Notes: a model not told the origin generated them from the sequence alone. Counted from the first letter of the stretch, positions 1 through 10,158 are shown. The stretch is DNA of 64,000 bases from Arthrobacter terricola (GCF_004354015.1 NZ_SMRU01000014.1:62001-126000), one strand, 5' to 3'. A program made the numbers and translations.

Positions 1-986
1 TTCTGGTTTTCGCTCTTGAGGGTCTTGTCAGTGTGGCAGGTTACCGGGTGATGCATCTCTTCGAGAGAACCATGGCCATCGTGGTGGCGGCCGGCTTCAT
101 TCTGATTTCGGCCGTCGTGATCGGCAACCTCGGAACGGTAACGGTATCAGCGGCTGGATCATCCAGCGCCGGGGTTGGATCCTTCTTTCTCATGGCAGCC
201 ATCAGCTTCGGGTTCTCCTTCGGATGGGCGCACAACGCCCCTGACTACTGCCGTTACCTTCCGGCATCGACGTCCCGGCCAAAGCTGTTCTGGGCGACGT
301 TCGCCGGCATCGCAGTTGCCTGCGTCTGGATGGAGATTCTGGGCCTCACGGCAAGCACGATGCTCAGCCAAACCAGTCCCATGGCAGCGATTCACGCCTT
401 GGTGGGCGGCGGTGCTATCGGCGCTTTCATCATGATCGCCATGTACCTCGGCGTCGTCGCAAATGCGACTGTTGCCCAGTATTCCGCAGGCCTGCAGATC
501 CTTGGCGCGGGCGTTAAGCTTCCGCGGCCCCTGGTTACGGGTATCGTCACTGCCTTCGCCTTTGCCCTCACTATCTATTTGCAGACCGGAAACCTCGACG
601 CGAAGTTCACCAACGTGTTGCTCCTTGCAACGTATTGGGTGGCGCCCTTCATCGGAATATGGCTAGTGCTCTGGGGCAGGAAACCCAATCACGAAGCCTT
701 CATGAAGATGGCCACCACGCCCGTTGCGGTCCTTCATTCGGGGCGGTCGCCGTTGATTGCCCTAGCCGTCGGTTATGTTGCCGCCCTGCCGTTCTCCAGC
801 ACTGCCATCGGATCCGATCTCGCTCAAAGCAATAATCCTGCTGCAATATTGGTCGGCTCCTTGTCCCGTCAGATTTTGGATGGTGCCGACCTGGCATACC
901 CTGTCGGCATCATCGTAGGGGCCATCGTTTTTGGAATCCTGACTCGCAAATCCTCTGAACAACCGATAGGAAATCCTCATGAATGA
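1..986 (+). CDS. NCS1-family permease (nucleobase/allantoin type), 5' truncated
   Basis: This is the C-terminal part of an integral membrane transporter; the frame is open through base 3, so the gene begins outside the window and the GTG at 33 is not a credible start. The visible part holds about eight hydrophobic helices, and the stretch around residue 75, with GWAHNAPDYCRYLP, resembles the conserved NCS1 segment that follows the substrate site (family knowledge). NCS1 members import cytosine, purines, hydantoin or allantoin with H+ or Na+. The stop overlaps the start of the RidA gene by 8 bases, so the two are co-transcribed. A purine or related N-heterocycle permease just upstream of a molybdenum hydroxylase operon may hint at that enzyme's substrate; this is inference. 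Confidence 0.8.
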   Translation, partial: LVFALEGLVSVAGYRVMHLFERTMAIVVAAGFILISAVVIGNLGTVTVSAAGSSSAGVGSFFLMAAISFGFSFGWAHNAPDYCRYLPASTSRPKLFWATFAGIAVACVWMEILGLTASTMLSQTSPMAAIHALVGGGAIGAFIMIAMYLGVVANATVAQYSAGLQILGAGVKLPRPLVTGIVTAFAFALTIYLQTGNLDAKFTNVLLLATYWVAPFIGIWLVLWGRKPNHEAFMKMATTPVAVLHSGRSPLIALAVGYVAALPFSSTAIGSDLAQSNNPAAILVGSLSRQILDGADLAYPVGIIVGAIVFGILTRKSSEQPIGNPHE

Positions 987-1407
987 ATACATCGATGCCG
1001 GTCTTGAAGCCCACTGGTCCGGGACTCTCGCCGAAGCGACGGGACTGCCAACGCCGCCGTTCGCCCCGCTGGTTCGGACCTCGGGCACCACTCTCTACCT
1101 CTCCGGACAGACGTTTCCCGTTATCGGGTCCGGAGACCAGCGACCTGCGGTCGAAGTCTCACTCGAAGAACAAACGCAAGCATGCCTCACCAACATAGAC
1201 AACCTGGTTCGGGCAGGCGGGGCTCATCGGAACGACATCGTCAAAGTCACGATCTACAACACGCGCATGGATCAACAGAGCGTCGTCAATTCCGTCTACG
1301 CGCAGTTCTTCGGGGACCACCGTCCGACTCGAACGCACGTTGAGGTTTCACGGCTAGCGGACCCGGATCTGCTCATCGAGATTGAGGCCATCGCGGTCGT
1401 TTGCTAA
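979..1407 (+). CDS. RidA/YjgF/Rid family protein
   Basis: A 142-residue protein of the usual Rid length. Visible family features are the YLSGQTFP segment near residues 35-42, the TQACLTNIDNLVRAGG helix near 70-85, the VKVTIYN strand near 90, and the C-terminal HVEVSRLADPDLLIEIEAIA segment that normally carries the Arg and Glu of the active-site cleft (R120 region). RidA enzymes hydrolyse reactive enamines/imines; other Rid subfamilies sit in pyrimidine or purine catabolic operons. ATG overlaps the permease stop (ATGAATGA), indicating translational coupling. Together with an NCS1 permease it suggests a nitrogen-heterocycle catabolism unit rather than housekeeping RidA. The subgroup is not certain. 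Confidence 0.85.
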   Translation: MNEYIDAGLEAHWSGTLAEATGLPTPPFAPLVRTSGTTLYLSGQTFPVIGSGDQRPAVEVSLEEQTQACLTNIDNLVRAGGAHRNDIVKVTIYNTRMDQQSVVNSVYAQFFGDHRPTRTHVEVSRLADPDLLIEIEAIAVVC

Positions 1408-1443
1408 AAGCGACGAAACAGCAAAACGATTCAACGAGCCGAT

Positions 1444-1470
1444 GCGGCCCCGGAAGACTTCCGGGGCCGC
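1444..1470 (+). terminator. Intrinsic terminator-like hairpin after the RidA gene
   Basis: GCGGCCCCGGA pairs with TCCGGGGCCGC around a short AGAC-type loop, 37 bases after the RidA stop, followed by ATTTGT. The stem is strong but the T-tract is short, as is common in actinobacteria. Confidence 0.75.
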
Positions 1471-1475
1471 ATTTG

Positions 1476-2034
1476 TGAGCCATAGCGAACTCACGCCGAG
1501 ACTCAACTACCCACCGCCGTCGGGCGCGTGGAAAAATGAGCGAGCAGGCGGGACCCACAGAGGTCAATGCGAGCGTCGTATGTGTATCTCGTGGAACTCT
1601 TACGAATCGAGGCGAATCATCCGTCGTAGCCATCTTCCAAAAGGGCCTTTGAATATGCCTGCTTTTTGCCCGCTTTTTGCTGGCTCGGCCCGAGACTGTC
1701 GACTCTGCTCACGGCATCAAGGTTGGAGGTGGCTCGGCACGCCGTTGAGTTCTCGACGCGGACCTAGAGCTTTCAAGTTTTGCTTCGATCCCGCTTTTGC
1801 CACTCTTCAGAGCTGAAGAACTTTTGTCGTCGTACTTCAGATTTCAAGGCAGGCTACAGCAACAGGGACGAGGACGATGGCAAAGGCGCAACGCGGGGTC
1901 AGTTGGCGCCCATTATTCGGGCCAACATGGGCCATAAGTGACCCCGCCATGCGAGGACGGCAGAAGCCCAGCCCGCCCACCGCAGTCGTACTCTCCGCGA
2001 AAGAACCGCACTCGGAACCTGCCAGCGCCACCTC
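1476..2034. other. Intergenic stretch, no gene supported
   Basis: About 560 bases between the RidA terminator and the cox promoter. ORFs run through it on both strands but have no family resemblance, no ribosome binding site and atypical codon use. The stretch near 1630-1830 is noticeably richer in T runs (repeated GCTTTTTGC near 1660-1680, and CTTTTG words) than its neighbours. I see no RNA gene or riboswitch in it. Confidence 0.5.
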
Positions 2035-2063
2035 CTGACCCCGAAGTCCGGTGACCCTATGCT
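2035..2063 (+). promoter_or_regulatory. Predicted promoter of the cox-type operon, leaderless
   Basis: A -35-like CTGACC (2035-2040), 17 bases, then a -10-like TATGCT (2058-2063). The ATG of the coxD-like gene follows after 6 bases, so the mRNA probably starts at the ATG and lacks a ribosome binding site; none is visible upstream. Confidence 0.5.
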
Positions 2064-2069
2064 TGTGCC

Positions 2070-2954
2070 ATGACGCAGACGTCGATCAGCTCCGCCGCAG
2101 CGCTGGCAGAAATGCTGGCTGGGACCGGGTATCTCGCGGATGACGGCCTTGCCACGGTCGGCTACCTGGCGCTGAGCATGGAACGGCCGCTGCTTCTGGA
2201 GGGTGAGCCCGGCACCGGCAAGACTTCCCTGGCCGAGGCCATCGCCGAAGCGTTCGGACTGCCGCTCATCCGATTGCAGTGCTACGAGGGAATCGATGCC
2301 GCGCAGGCGCTGTACGACTGGGATTTCACCGCCCAAATCCTTCACCTGCGCAGCGTCGAGGCCAGCGGCGGCGCGGGATTGAGCGTCGCCGAGCTGGAAA
2401 GCTCGCTGTACGACCAACGGTTCCTGCTTGCCCGGCCCATCCTCAAGGCACTGCAGCAAAGCCCGGCCGTGCTGCTGATTGACGAGATCGACCGCGCTGA
2501 CGACGAGTTCGAGGCGTTCCTGCTCGAAGTCCTCTCCACTTACCAGGTCTCCATCCCCGAGTTCGGCACGGTCAAGGCTGACACCGCTCCGATTGTCGTA
2601 CTCACCTCCAACCGAACCCGCGACCTTCACGATGCACTCAAGCGCCGGTGCCTTTACCACTGGATCGACCACCCGGGACTGGCCCGCGAGGTCGAAATCG
2701 TGCGCACAAGGCTCCCGCACGTGCCGGCGCTGTTGGCCGAACAAGTGGTGCGGATCGTCCAGCAGATCCGGGCCACCAACGACGTCCTCAAACCACCCGG
2801 AGTGGCCGAGACCCTCGACTGGGCGCGGGCCCTGCACCAGCTCGGGCGCGCTGAGCTGGATCTGGCCTCCGCCTCTGCCAGCATCGGTGCGCTCTGCAAA
2901 TACCGGGAAGACACCGAGCGCGTCTCCGCGGCCCTGGCCCGGATGCTTGGCTGA
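2070..2954 (+). CDS. coxD: MoxR-family AAA+ ATPase, CoxD-like
   Basis: A 294-residue AAA+ protein with Walker A GEPGTGKT (residues 45-52), Walker B LLIDEIDRADDEFEAF near 136-150, sensor region VVLTSNRTRDLHDALKRRC near 175-193 and a C-terminal lid. CoxD-type MoxR ATPases act as chaperones in maturing the active site of CO-dehydrogenase-family molybdenum hydroxylases (the [CuSMoO2] cluster in the form I enzyme). Next to a VWA-domain gene it forms the usual MoxR-VWA pair. First gene of the operon; the start is set by the predicted leaderless promoter. Its stop is 4 bases before the GTG of the next gene. Confidence 0.9.
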   Translation: MTQTSISSAAALAEMLAGTGYLADDGLATVGYLALSMERPLLLEGEPGTGKTSLAEAIAEAFGLPLIRLQCYEGIDAAQALYDWDFTAQILHLRSVEASGGAGLSVAELESSLYDQRFLLARPILKALQQSPAVLLIDEIDRADDEFEAFLLEVLSTYQVSIPEFGTVKADTAPIVVLTSNRTRDLHDALKRRCLYHWIDHPGLAREVEIVRTRLPHVPALLAEQVVRIVQQIRATNDVLKPPGVAETLDWARALHQLGRAELDLASASASIGALCKYREDTERVSAALARMLG

Positions 2955-2958
2955 TCCC

Positions 2959-4116
2959 GTGCAGTCCGCAGGGCAGCTCCCGGAGCGAAGCGCTGAAATG
3001 ACAGGGCGTAGCGCCGAAAAGACAGGCCACAGCGCCGACGAGATTCTGCTGGCCTTCGCCGCAGCGGTGCGCGCGACCGGAGTAAAGGTGACTGCCGACC
3101 GCTCGCTCAGCTTCGTGGACGCCGTCGGCAGGCTCTCCTTGGATCGCCGCTCCGACGTCTTCTGGGCAGGCCGCGCCACCCTCTGCGCCTCCCCGGAGGA
3201 TTTGCCCGCCTACCAGCGGACATTTGAGGCGTGGTTCGCGCCGGAGCATCCCACGGGCTACCGTCTCCAGGTCACGGCAAGCCCCGTGAGCGCAGCCGCT
3301 TTGGATAACGACGACGGCGGCGCGGACGGCGGGCGGGAACACTTGCGGGCGCTCGCCAGCAGCCGGGAGCTGCTGCGGCACCGCGATGTGGCCGTCCTTG
3401 ACGACGCGGAACGCGCACAGCTGTACCGGATGTTCGAGGATCTGCCGGTGCGCTTGCCCACCCGCAAGACCAGGCGCAAACACCTTGACCGGCATGGGGA
3501 CATCGACCGCATCCGGACCCTGCGCGACCAGTTGCGCCGCGGCGGAGAACCGGGGCCCCTGCGCCGCGCCCGGGCGCCACGCAAGCCCCGCCGCATGGTC
3601 TTGCTGATCGACGTTTCCGGCTCGATGGCTCCCTATGCGGACAGCCTCCTGCGTCTTGCCCACAGGGTGGTTGAAGCCGCCCCGCGGCACGTGGAAGTGT
3701 TCACGCTGGGGACCCGGCTGACCCGCGTGACGGGTGCTTTGCGGGTGCCGGATCCCGAAAATGCCTTGGCCCTGGCTGGCCGCGTGGTCCCCGATTGGTC
3801 CGGGGGTACCCGGCTCGGAGAGGTATTGCGCGCGTTCAACGACCGCTGGGGCCAGCGCGCAGTGGTGCGTGGCGCCGTCGTCGTCATCATGAGTGACGGC
3901 TGGGAACGCGGCGACCCGACCCTGCTGGGACGCCAAGCCGAGAGGCTGCACCATTTGGCACGGCGGGTCATTTGGTCAAACCCGCACCGCGGCAAAGCCG
4001 GCTACCAGCCGTTGCAGCGGGGAATCAAGGCGGTGTTGCCGCACGTTGACTACTTTGTAGGAGGACACTCAATGCAGAGCTTCGAGGAATTATTGGACGT
4101 GGTTGCCAATGCGTGA
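2959..4116 (+). CDS. coxE: VWA-domain protein, CoxE-like
   Basis: The partner of the MoxR ATPase. The C-terminal half is a von Willebrand A domain with an intact MIDAS motif DVSGS (residues 218-222 from the GTG start), a later threonine in SGGTRLGE, and the aspartate of IMSDGWERGD. CoxE is thought to work with CoxD in metal-cluster assembly. Start choice: GTG at 2959 lies 4 bases after the coxD stop; ATG at 2998 is an alternative with a GGAG 12 bases upstream, giving 372 residues. The N-terminus contains a short imperfect heptad repeat, RSAEMTG-RSAEKTG-HSADE, encoded by near-repeated 21-base units, which spans both start options. The same frame stays open far upstream, but that part is a shadow of coxD. 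Confidence 0.85.
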   Translation: MQSAGQLPERSAEMTGRSAEKTGHSADEILLAFAAAVRATGVKVTADRSLSFVDAVGRLSLDRRSDVFWAGRATLCASPEDLPAYQRTFEAWFAPEHPTGYRLQVTASPVSAAALDNDDGGADGGREHLRALASSRELLRHRDVAVLDDAERAQLYRMFEDLPVRLPTRKTRRKHLDRHGDIDRIRTLRDQLRRGGEPGPLRRARAPRKPRRMVLLIDVSGSMAPYADSLLRLAHRVVEAAPRHVEVFTLGTRLTRVTGALRVPDPENALALAGRVVPDWSGGTRLGEVLRAFNDRWGQRAVVRGAVVVIMSDGWERGDPTLLGRQAERLHHLARRVIWSNPHRGKAGYQPLQRGIKAVLPHVDYFVGGHSMQSFEELLDVVANA

Positions 4117-5275
4117 GGTCTTGGATGATTTAGTCGCCGCCATAGTTGCGGGCAACACCGTGGGACTCGGAACAGTGGTCCGCACCTTCCGCTCCGCACC
4201 CCGTCCCGCCGGGGCCGCGATGATGGTCGACGCCGACGGCAGCGCGGTTGGATCGGTGTCCGGCGGTTGCGTGGAAGGCGCGCTCTACGAACTGGCTACC
4301 AACGTGGTGCAGACCGGCAAGCCCGTTCTCCAGCGATACGGCATCAGCGACGACGCCGCCTTCGAGGTCGGCTTGACCTGCGGCGGGATCCTGGACATTT
4401 TCGTGGAGCCGGTTTCCGCTGAGATCTTCCCGGAATTGCCGCGAGTAGCGGACGACGTCGGAGCCGGTCGCCCCGTGGCGGTGGTCACCGTGATCGAACA
4501 CCCGGATCCGGCCTGGCTGGGCCGCCACCTCGTGGTGCGCCCGGACGGCTTCGTCGGTTCTTTGGGTAGCGAGCGCGCGGACCATGCGGTCAGTGACGAC
4601 GTTCAAGGCCTGCTGGCGGCTGGCCGCAACGCGACCCTCATGTATGGGCCGGACGGCCAGCGGCGAGGTGAGGGGATGCGCGTGTTTGCCCTCAGCTTCG
4701 CCCCGCAGCCGCGGATGCTGGTGTTCGGCGCGATCGACTTCGCCGCCGCCGTCGCACGTCAAGGCAGCTTCCTGGGGTACCGGGTGACCGTCTGCGACGC
4801 ACGCGCGGTCTTCGCAACCGCAGCCCGGTTCCCGCAAGCGGACGAAGTGGTGGTGGAATGGCCGCACCGCTACCTGCAGGCACAGATCAGCGCCGGTCAA
4901 GTAGACGAGCGCACGGTGATCTGTGTTCTCACGCATGACCCGAAATTCGACGTGCCGTTGTTGGAGCTGGCACTGCGCCATGACGTGGCGTACGTAGGAG
5001 CGATGGGATCCCGCCGTACCCACCACGACCGCATGGAACGGCTACGCGAAGCAGGCCTGAGCGAGGCTGAATTGGCCAAGCTTTCCAGCCCGATCGGCCT
5101 GGACCTCGGCTCCCGCACGCCAGAGGAAACCGCTGTTTCCGTTGCCGCCGAAATCATCGCCCTGCACTGGGGTGGCGGGGGTGGACGATTGACCACCATG
5201 GAGGCCCGGATCCACCACGAACCCACGGTTGAACCGGACCATGAGGATGCGGGGTACAAACTCGAGCAGAGCTAA
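4109..5275 (+). CDS. XdhC/CoxI-family molybdenum hydroxylase maturation protein
   Basis: 388 residues. The N-terminal XdhC_CoxI domain has the hallmark VSGGCVEG and GLTCGG cysteine motifs (around residues 50 and 90), and the C-terminal Rossmann-like XdhC_C domain has VFGAIDFAAAVARQGSFLGY near 205 and YVGAMGSRRTHHDR near 297. XdhC binds the molybdenum cofactor, protects it and supports its sulfuration before insertion into the large subunit. ATG at 4109 overlaps the coxE stop by 8 bases; a TTG two codons earlier is possible. The operon has no MobA-like cytidylyltransferase and only one XdhC-like gene, whereas larger cox clusters often hold coxF and coxI paralogs. Confidence 0.88.
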   Translation: MREVLDDLVAAIVAGNTVGLGTVVRTFRSAPRPAGAAMMVDADGSAVGSVSGGCVEGALYELATNVVQTGKPVLQRYGISDDAAFEVGLTCGGILDIFVEPVSAEIFPELPRVADDVGAGRPVAVVTVIEHPDPAWLGRHLVVRPDGFVGSLGSERADHAVSDDVQGLLAAGRNATLMYGPDGQRRGEGMRVFALSFAPQPRMLVFGAIDFAAAVARQGSFLGYRVTVCDARAVFATAARFPQADEVVVEWPHRYLQAQISAGQVDERTVICVLTHDPKFDVPLLELALRHDVAYVGAMGSRRTHHDRMERLREAGLSEAELAKLSSPIGLDLGSRTPEETAVSVAAEIIALHWGGGGGRLTTMEARIHHEPTVEPDHEDAGYKLEQS

Positions 5276-5366
5276 GGCTTTCGCCCCTTCCGAGGAGTAA
5301 CCTGTGTCACATCAAGACTGGATTTCGGGCAGTCGCGCTCGTCTTCCAAGGCGACAGGAGATCCCC

Positions 5367-5872
<506 letters not shown>

Positions 5873-5876
<4 letters not shown>

Positions 5877-8242
5877 CCGTCACCGAAGTCGGCAAGGCAC
5901 GCCTCCGCAAGGAAGATGCCCACCTGATCACCGGGCGCACCCGGTACACGGACAACCTCACGCTGCCAGGCACGCTGCACCTCGCCCTGGTGCGAAGCCC
6001 GTTCGCGCACGCGAAGATCACCTCGATCGACACGTCCGAGGCGAAGTCTTCACCCGGCGTCGTTGCAGTGCTTACCGGAGCGGATGTGGCGGACAAGCAG
6101 GGAAGCCTACCGAACGTCTGGCCAATCACAGCGGAACAGAAGGCACCCGCCCACCCGGCCATCGCCGTCGACACCGTAGCCTTTGCCGGCGAAGTGGTTG
6201 CCTGCATTGTTGCCCGCACCGCCGCAGCCGCGCGCGACGCCGTCGAACTGGTCGATGTCAGCTACGAGGAGCTGCCGGTCGTCCTGGACCTCGAGGAAGC
6301 CGTCAAGGACGAAGTGCTGGCGCATCCGGACCTAGGCACCAATATTTCGGCCACGTGGGTGTACGACTCGGGGACCGCCGGTAGCGGCAAACCGATCGCC
6401 GAGGCGCTCGAGGGTGCCGAAGTCCTCATTGAGCGCACGTACTACCAGCAACGGCTCATCCCGGCCTTCATGGAACCGCGATCCGTCCTGGTGGACCCCA
6501 CGGGTGAGCAGCTCACGGTGTGGTCGGCCACGCAGATACCGCACATCCTGCGGCTTTTGCTGGCGCTGACCCTGGGCATCCCGGAAAGCAAAGTCCGCGT
6601 GATCGCTCCGGACGTGGGCGGCGGCTTCGGCGGGAAGCTGCAGGTGACCCCCGAAGAAGCCATCACAGTGCTGGCCGCCCGGCATACCGGCAAGCCATGC
6701 AAGTACACGGAGACCCGTAGCGAATCCCTGATGGCTGCCCACCACGGCCGTGCCCAAGTGCAGAAAGTGAAACTCGCGGCCACGAAGGACGGGATCGTCA
6801 CCGGCCTGGATATCCACCTGCTCGCGGATATGGGCGCCTACCTGGGCTTGGTCGCCTCGGGCGTCCCGATCCTCGGCGCCTTCATGTACAACTCGATCTA
6901 CAAGTTCCCGGCCTACCGCTTCGAATGCACCAACCTCTTCACCAACAAAGCATGGACCGACGCTTACAGGGGCGCCGGGAGGCCGGAAGCCACGTTCGCG
7001 ATCGAACGCACGATGGACGAACTCGCCGTCGAACTCAACATGGATCCGCTGGAGCTGCGCAAGAAGAACTGGATCACGCACGAGGAATTCCCCTTCGCCA
7101 CGGTCGCAGGGCTGGAATACGACAGCGGCAACTATGAGGCGGCCACGGCGAAGGCCGAGGAACTCTTTGGTTATGACGAGCTCCGAGCCGAGCAAGCCCG
7201 GCGTCGCGAAGCCAACGATCCCGTGCAGCTCGGCATCGGCATCTCTACGTACACGGAAATGTGTGGACTGGCTCCATCCCGGGTACTTGGCGCACTCCGA
7301 TACGTCGCCGGCGGCTGGGACCACGCCCAAGTGCGGGTGCTCCCCACCGGCAACATCGAAGTGGTGACTGGTACCTCAGCCCACGGCCAAGGCCACGAAA
7401 CCGCATGGAGCCAACTCGTGGCGGACAAACTCGGTGTGGCGTTCGAAAATATCGAGGTCCTCCACGGAGACACCCACATCTCCCAACGGGGCATGGACAC
7501 CTACGGCTCCCGCTCGCTGGTTGTCGGCGGGATGGCGGTGCTCGCCGCGGCGGACAAAGTGATCGCGAAGGCCAAAGTCATGGCCGCCCACATGATGGAA
7601 GCGAGCGAAGAGGACATCGAATTCGCCGAAGGGAAGTTCAGCGTCAAGGGAACGGAGCAATCAACGTCGTTCGGCGACGTCGCTTTCGCTACGTTCGCCG
7701 GGCACGACCTGCCGGAAGGCTTCGAACCCAACCTGGACTCCGAAGCGACCGTCGACCCGGACAACTTCTCCTTCCCCCACGGCACCCACTTTGCCGCCAT
7801 CGAAGTGGATACCGAGACAGGCGAAGTTTCCATCCGTAAATACGTCTGCGTGGACGACGTCGGCGTGGTGGTCAATCCACTGATCGTGGAAGGCCAAGTC
7901 CACGGCGGCCTGGCCCAGGGAATCGCGCAAGCCCTCTACGAGGAAGCCGTGCACGACGAGACCGGAACCCTCGTCACAGGTTCATTCGTGGACTACCTCG
8001 TGCCAAGCGCACCTGATCTGCCGCACTTCACGACGGCGCGCACCGAGACCCCGGCGACCACCAACCAGTTGGGTGCCAAGGGAGTCGGCGAGGCGGGAAC
8101 GATCGCCTCGACCCCAGCCATCGTCAATGGCGTGTTGGACGCCGTGCGGCACCTTGGCGTGAAGGACATCAACATGCCTTGCTCGCCGTCGCGCGTTTGG
8201 GCGGCCCTCGAAGAAGCCAAGACTGCCGGAGGTGTGCAATGA
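5873..8242 (+). CDS. coxL: Molybdenum hydroxylase large subunit, form II (BMS) CO-dehydrogenase-like
   Basis: 789 residues of the xanthine oxidase superfamily, binding the Mo-pterin cytosine dinucleotide cofactor. Visible are the N-terminal a/b hammerhead domain, the GGGFGGK loop near residue 250, the active-site loop AYRGAGR at residues 364-370, GQGHETAW near 505 and the catalytic glutamate in GVGE (E740). Form I CO dehydrogenases carry AYXCSFR with the copper-binding cysteine; AYXGAGR is the form II signature, for which CO oxidation has been doubtful and other substrates are likely. The Mo-S-Cu chemistry is therefore not supported by the loop sequence. ATGA overlaps on both sides couple it to coxS and coxM. 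Confidence 0.93.
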
Positions 8243-9093
8243 TTCCGAGCGCATTCGATTACGCCGCCCCTGCCACGGTCGCGGAGGCGCTCGCGGCGCT
8301 CGCCGACGCCGGCGACGACGTCAAGGTGCTGGCCGGCGGTCAAAGCCTCATCCCGGTGATGAAGCTGCGCCTCGCCGACCCGGCGATGGTGGTGGACCTG
8401 GGCCGGATCGGTGAACTATCCGGCGTCCGGGACGACGGCGATGCCCTCCTGATCGGTGCCATGACAACGCACCACCAAGTTGCCACCGACCCCCTGATCG
8501 CCGAGCACGTGCCGTTGCTGGCCAAGGCCGCGGCGACGGTGGCGGATCCCCAGGTGCGCCACCGCGGCACCTTCGGTGGCGCACTTGTGCACGCCGACCC
8601 GGCGGGCGACATGCCCGCACCGGTGCTCGCCGCGGAGGCGACGTTCATCCTGGCTGGTCCGGACGGCGAACGCCAGGTGGCAGCCGCGGACTTCTTCCAG
8701 GGGTACTTCACCACCGCCGTCGACGACGGCGAAATCCTCACCGGGATCCGGGTCCCGAAATACACGGGTTGGGGAGCGCACTACGAGAAGTTCACCCGGG
8801 TGGCCCAGCAATGGTCCATCGTCGCGGTGGCCGCTATGGTCCGTGTGGAGGGCGGCACGATCGCCGAGGCAAGGATCGGGCTGACCAACATGGCCAGTAC
8901 GCCGGTGCGGGCCACCGCGGTCGAACAAGCATTGGCGGGTGCGCCGTTGACGAAGGAAGCGATCGCCGCCGCCAGTTCACATGCGGCTGAAGGGACCGAA
9001 CCTGCCAGCGACCTCAACGGAGACGCGGCCTACCGCCGGCACCTGGCTGAGGTCCTGACGAAGCGTGCGGTCATCGCCGCCGCAGGACTCTAG
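8239..9093 (+). CDS. coxM: Molybdenum hydroxylase FAD-binding medium subunit (CoxM-like)
   Basis: 284 residues with the PCMH-type FAD domain. The two FAD loops are present: AGGQSLIP (near residues 32-39) and VRHRGTFGG (near 108-116), followed by the CO_deh_flav_C domain. It passes electrons from the iron-sulfur subunit to the external acceptor. ATG at 8239 overlaps the coxL stop (ATGA), with GGAGGTG 5 bases upstream; the ATG at 8179 in the same frame lies inside coxL and is not preferred. Confidence 0.93.
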   Translation: MIPSAFDYAAPATVAEALAALADAGDDVKVLAGGQSLIPVMKLRLADPAMVVDLGRIGELSGVRDDGDALLIGAMTTHHQVATDPLIAEHVPLLAKAAATVADPQVRHRGTFGGALVHADPAGDMPAPVLAAEATFILAGPDGERQVAAADFFQGYFTTAVDDGEILTGIRVPKYTGWGAHYEKFTRVAQQWSIVAVAAMVRVEGGTIAEARIGLTNMASTPVRATAVEQALAGAPLTKEAIAAASSHAAEGTEPASDLNGDAAYRRHLAEVLTKRAVIAAAGL

Positions 9094-9112
9094 GGGACGA
9101 CGGGAGGGAAAC

Positions 9113-9907
9113 GTGGAACTCAAACATCGCTTCGTGGTTCCGAGTTCGCTCGAGGAAACCTGGCGGTCCTTCAACCAACTGGAAGAAATTGCGCCTTGCT
9201 TCCCGGGAGCGACCCTTACCTCCGTAGACGGCGAGGGGTTCACGGGCACAGTGAAGGTCAAACTCGGGCCGATCGCCATGATCTACGCCGGCACCGGCGA
9301 GTTCGTGGAACGCAACGAGGACACGCACACGGTCGTCATATCGGCGACGGGTAAGGACAAACGCGGGAACGGCACGGCAGGTGCCACGGTGACGGCGGTA
9401 CTCACCCAAGACGGCGAAGGCACCGCCGTGGACGTGACCACCGACATGAACGTCACCGGCAAGCCTGCCCAATTCGGACGAGGCGTCATCCAGGACATTT
9501 CGGACAAATTGCTGGCCCAGTTTGTTGAGTGCGTCGTTGGGAAGGCGGGTGGTGGTGCCGGAGAATCAGCCGAGCCGGCTGCCACTGGGGACGCTGGGGC
9601 GGACACTGCGCCTTCTGCTGCGCCTGCCGCCGAGGCTGCCGCTGCAGCGGACGCGGCGGGAGCGCCGCCGTCGGGCGCTGCAACCTCGGCCGCGCCACCG
9701 GTAACCCCGACGCCGGCAGCCTCCCCTCGTGCCGCGGCGCCCCAAACGGGAGGGACGGCGTCGAAACCGCCCGTCGCCCCGGCAGCAGAACTGGACCTCG
9801 GCTCGACAATGTGGCCGATCCTGGTACGCCGCTATGGCCCGACGGTACTCTTTGCCGCCCTCTTGGTCCTGCTCGTTTGGCTTATCCGAAAGCGCGATCG
9901 GGGCTGA
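9113..9907 (+). CDS. coxG: CoxG-like SRPBCC protein with C-terminal membrane anchor
   Basis: 264 residues from a GTG start with GGGAGGG at the right distance. Residues 1-145 form a CoxG/SRPBCC lipid-binding-type fold (ELKHRFVVPSSLEETWRSF, PCFPGATLTSVDG, GKPAQFGRGVIQDISDKL). Residues about 145-232 are a low-complexity Ala/Pro linker, and about 236-257 form one hydrophobic helix ending in the positive tail IRKRDRG. CoxG is reported to recruit the enzyme to the membrane and to handle menaquinone for some form I enzymes; this architecture fits a flexible tether placing the SRPBCC cup near the membrane. That the same applies to this form II operon is inference. Confidence 0.87.
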   Translation: MELKHRFVVPSSLEETWRSFNQLEEIAPCFPGATLTSVDGEGFTGTVKVKLGPIAMIYAGTGEFVERNEDTHTVVISATGKDKRGNGTAGATVTAVLTQDGEGTAVDVTTDMNVTGKPAQFGRGVIQDISDKLLAQFVECVVGKAGGGAGESAEPAATGDAGADTAPSAAPAAEAAAAADAAGAPPSGAATSAAPPVTPTPAASPRAAAPQTGGTASKPPVAPAAELDLGSTMWPILVRRYGPTVLFAALLVLLVWLIRKRDRG

Positions 9908-9925
9908 TGGTTGGTGCACCACGAG

Positions 9926-9956
9926 GGAGCTCCAGCATGTTGAATGCTGGAGCTCC
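9926..9956 (+). terminator. Terminator of the cox-type operon
   Basis: A perfect 13-bp stem (GGAGCTCCAGCAT with ATGCTGGAGCTCC) and a 5-base loop, 19 bases after the coxG stop, followed by ATTC. Confidence 0.85.
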
Positions 9957-10158
9957 ATTCGTGTGAGTGTTGGCCTTTGCCGCCACTCAATTTGGTGCTA
10001 ATTACCACTCAGTAGCGGCCTCTGGAGCACCTAACGGGGCGATCCGGCCATAGTTTTGTTTGTGGGGGATCCGCCCCCGGATGGTCCGTCCCGATGCTTC
10101 AGCCCCCCTGAGAATTCCGGACGCGGGACATTGCTTCGGGGACCCGCCGAGCGATGTC

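Noticed and set aside
1382..1816. 144-residue plus-strand frame after RidA
   Set aside because: It overlaps the RidA end and passes through the terminator hairpin; no family resemblance.
1899..3179. 426-residue minus-strand frame opposite coxD
   Set aside because: Shadow of the MoxR gene; no motif and no ribosome binding site.
2959..4116. CoxE starting at 2479 as a 545-residue protein
   Set aside because: The first 160 codons lie out of frame within coxD and show no VWA or CoxE similarity.
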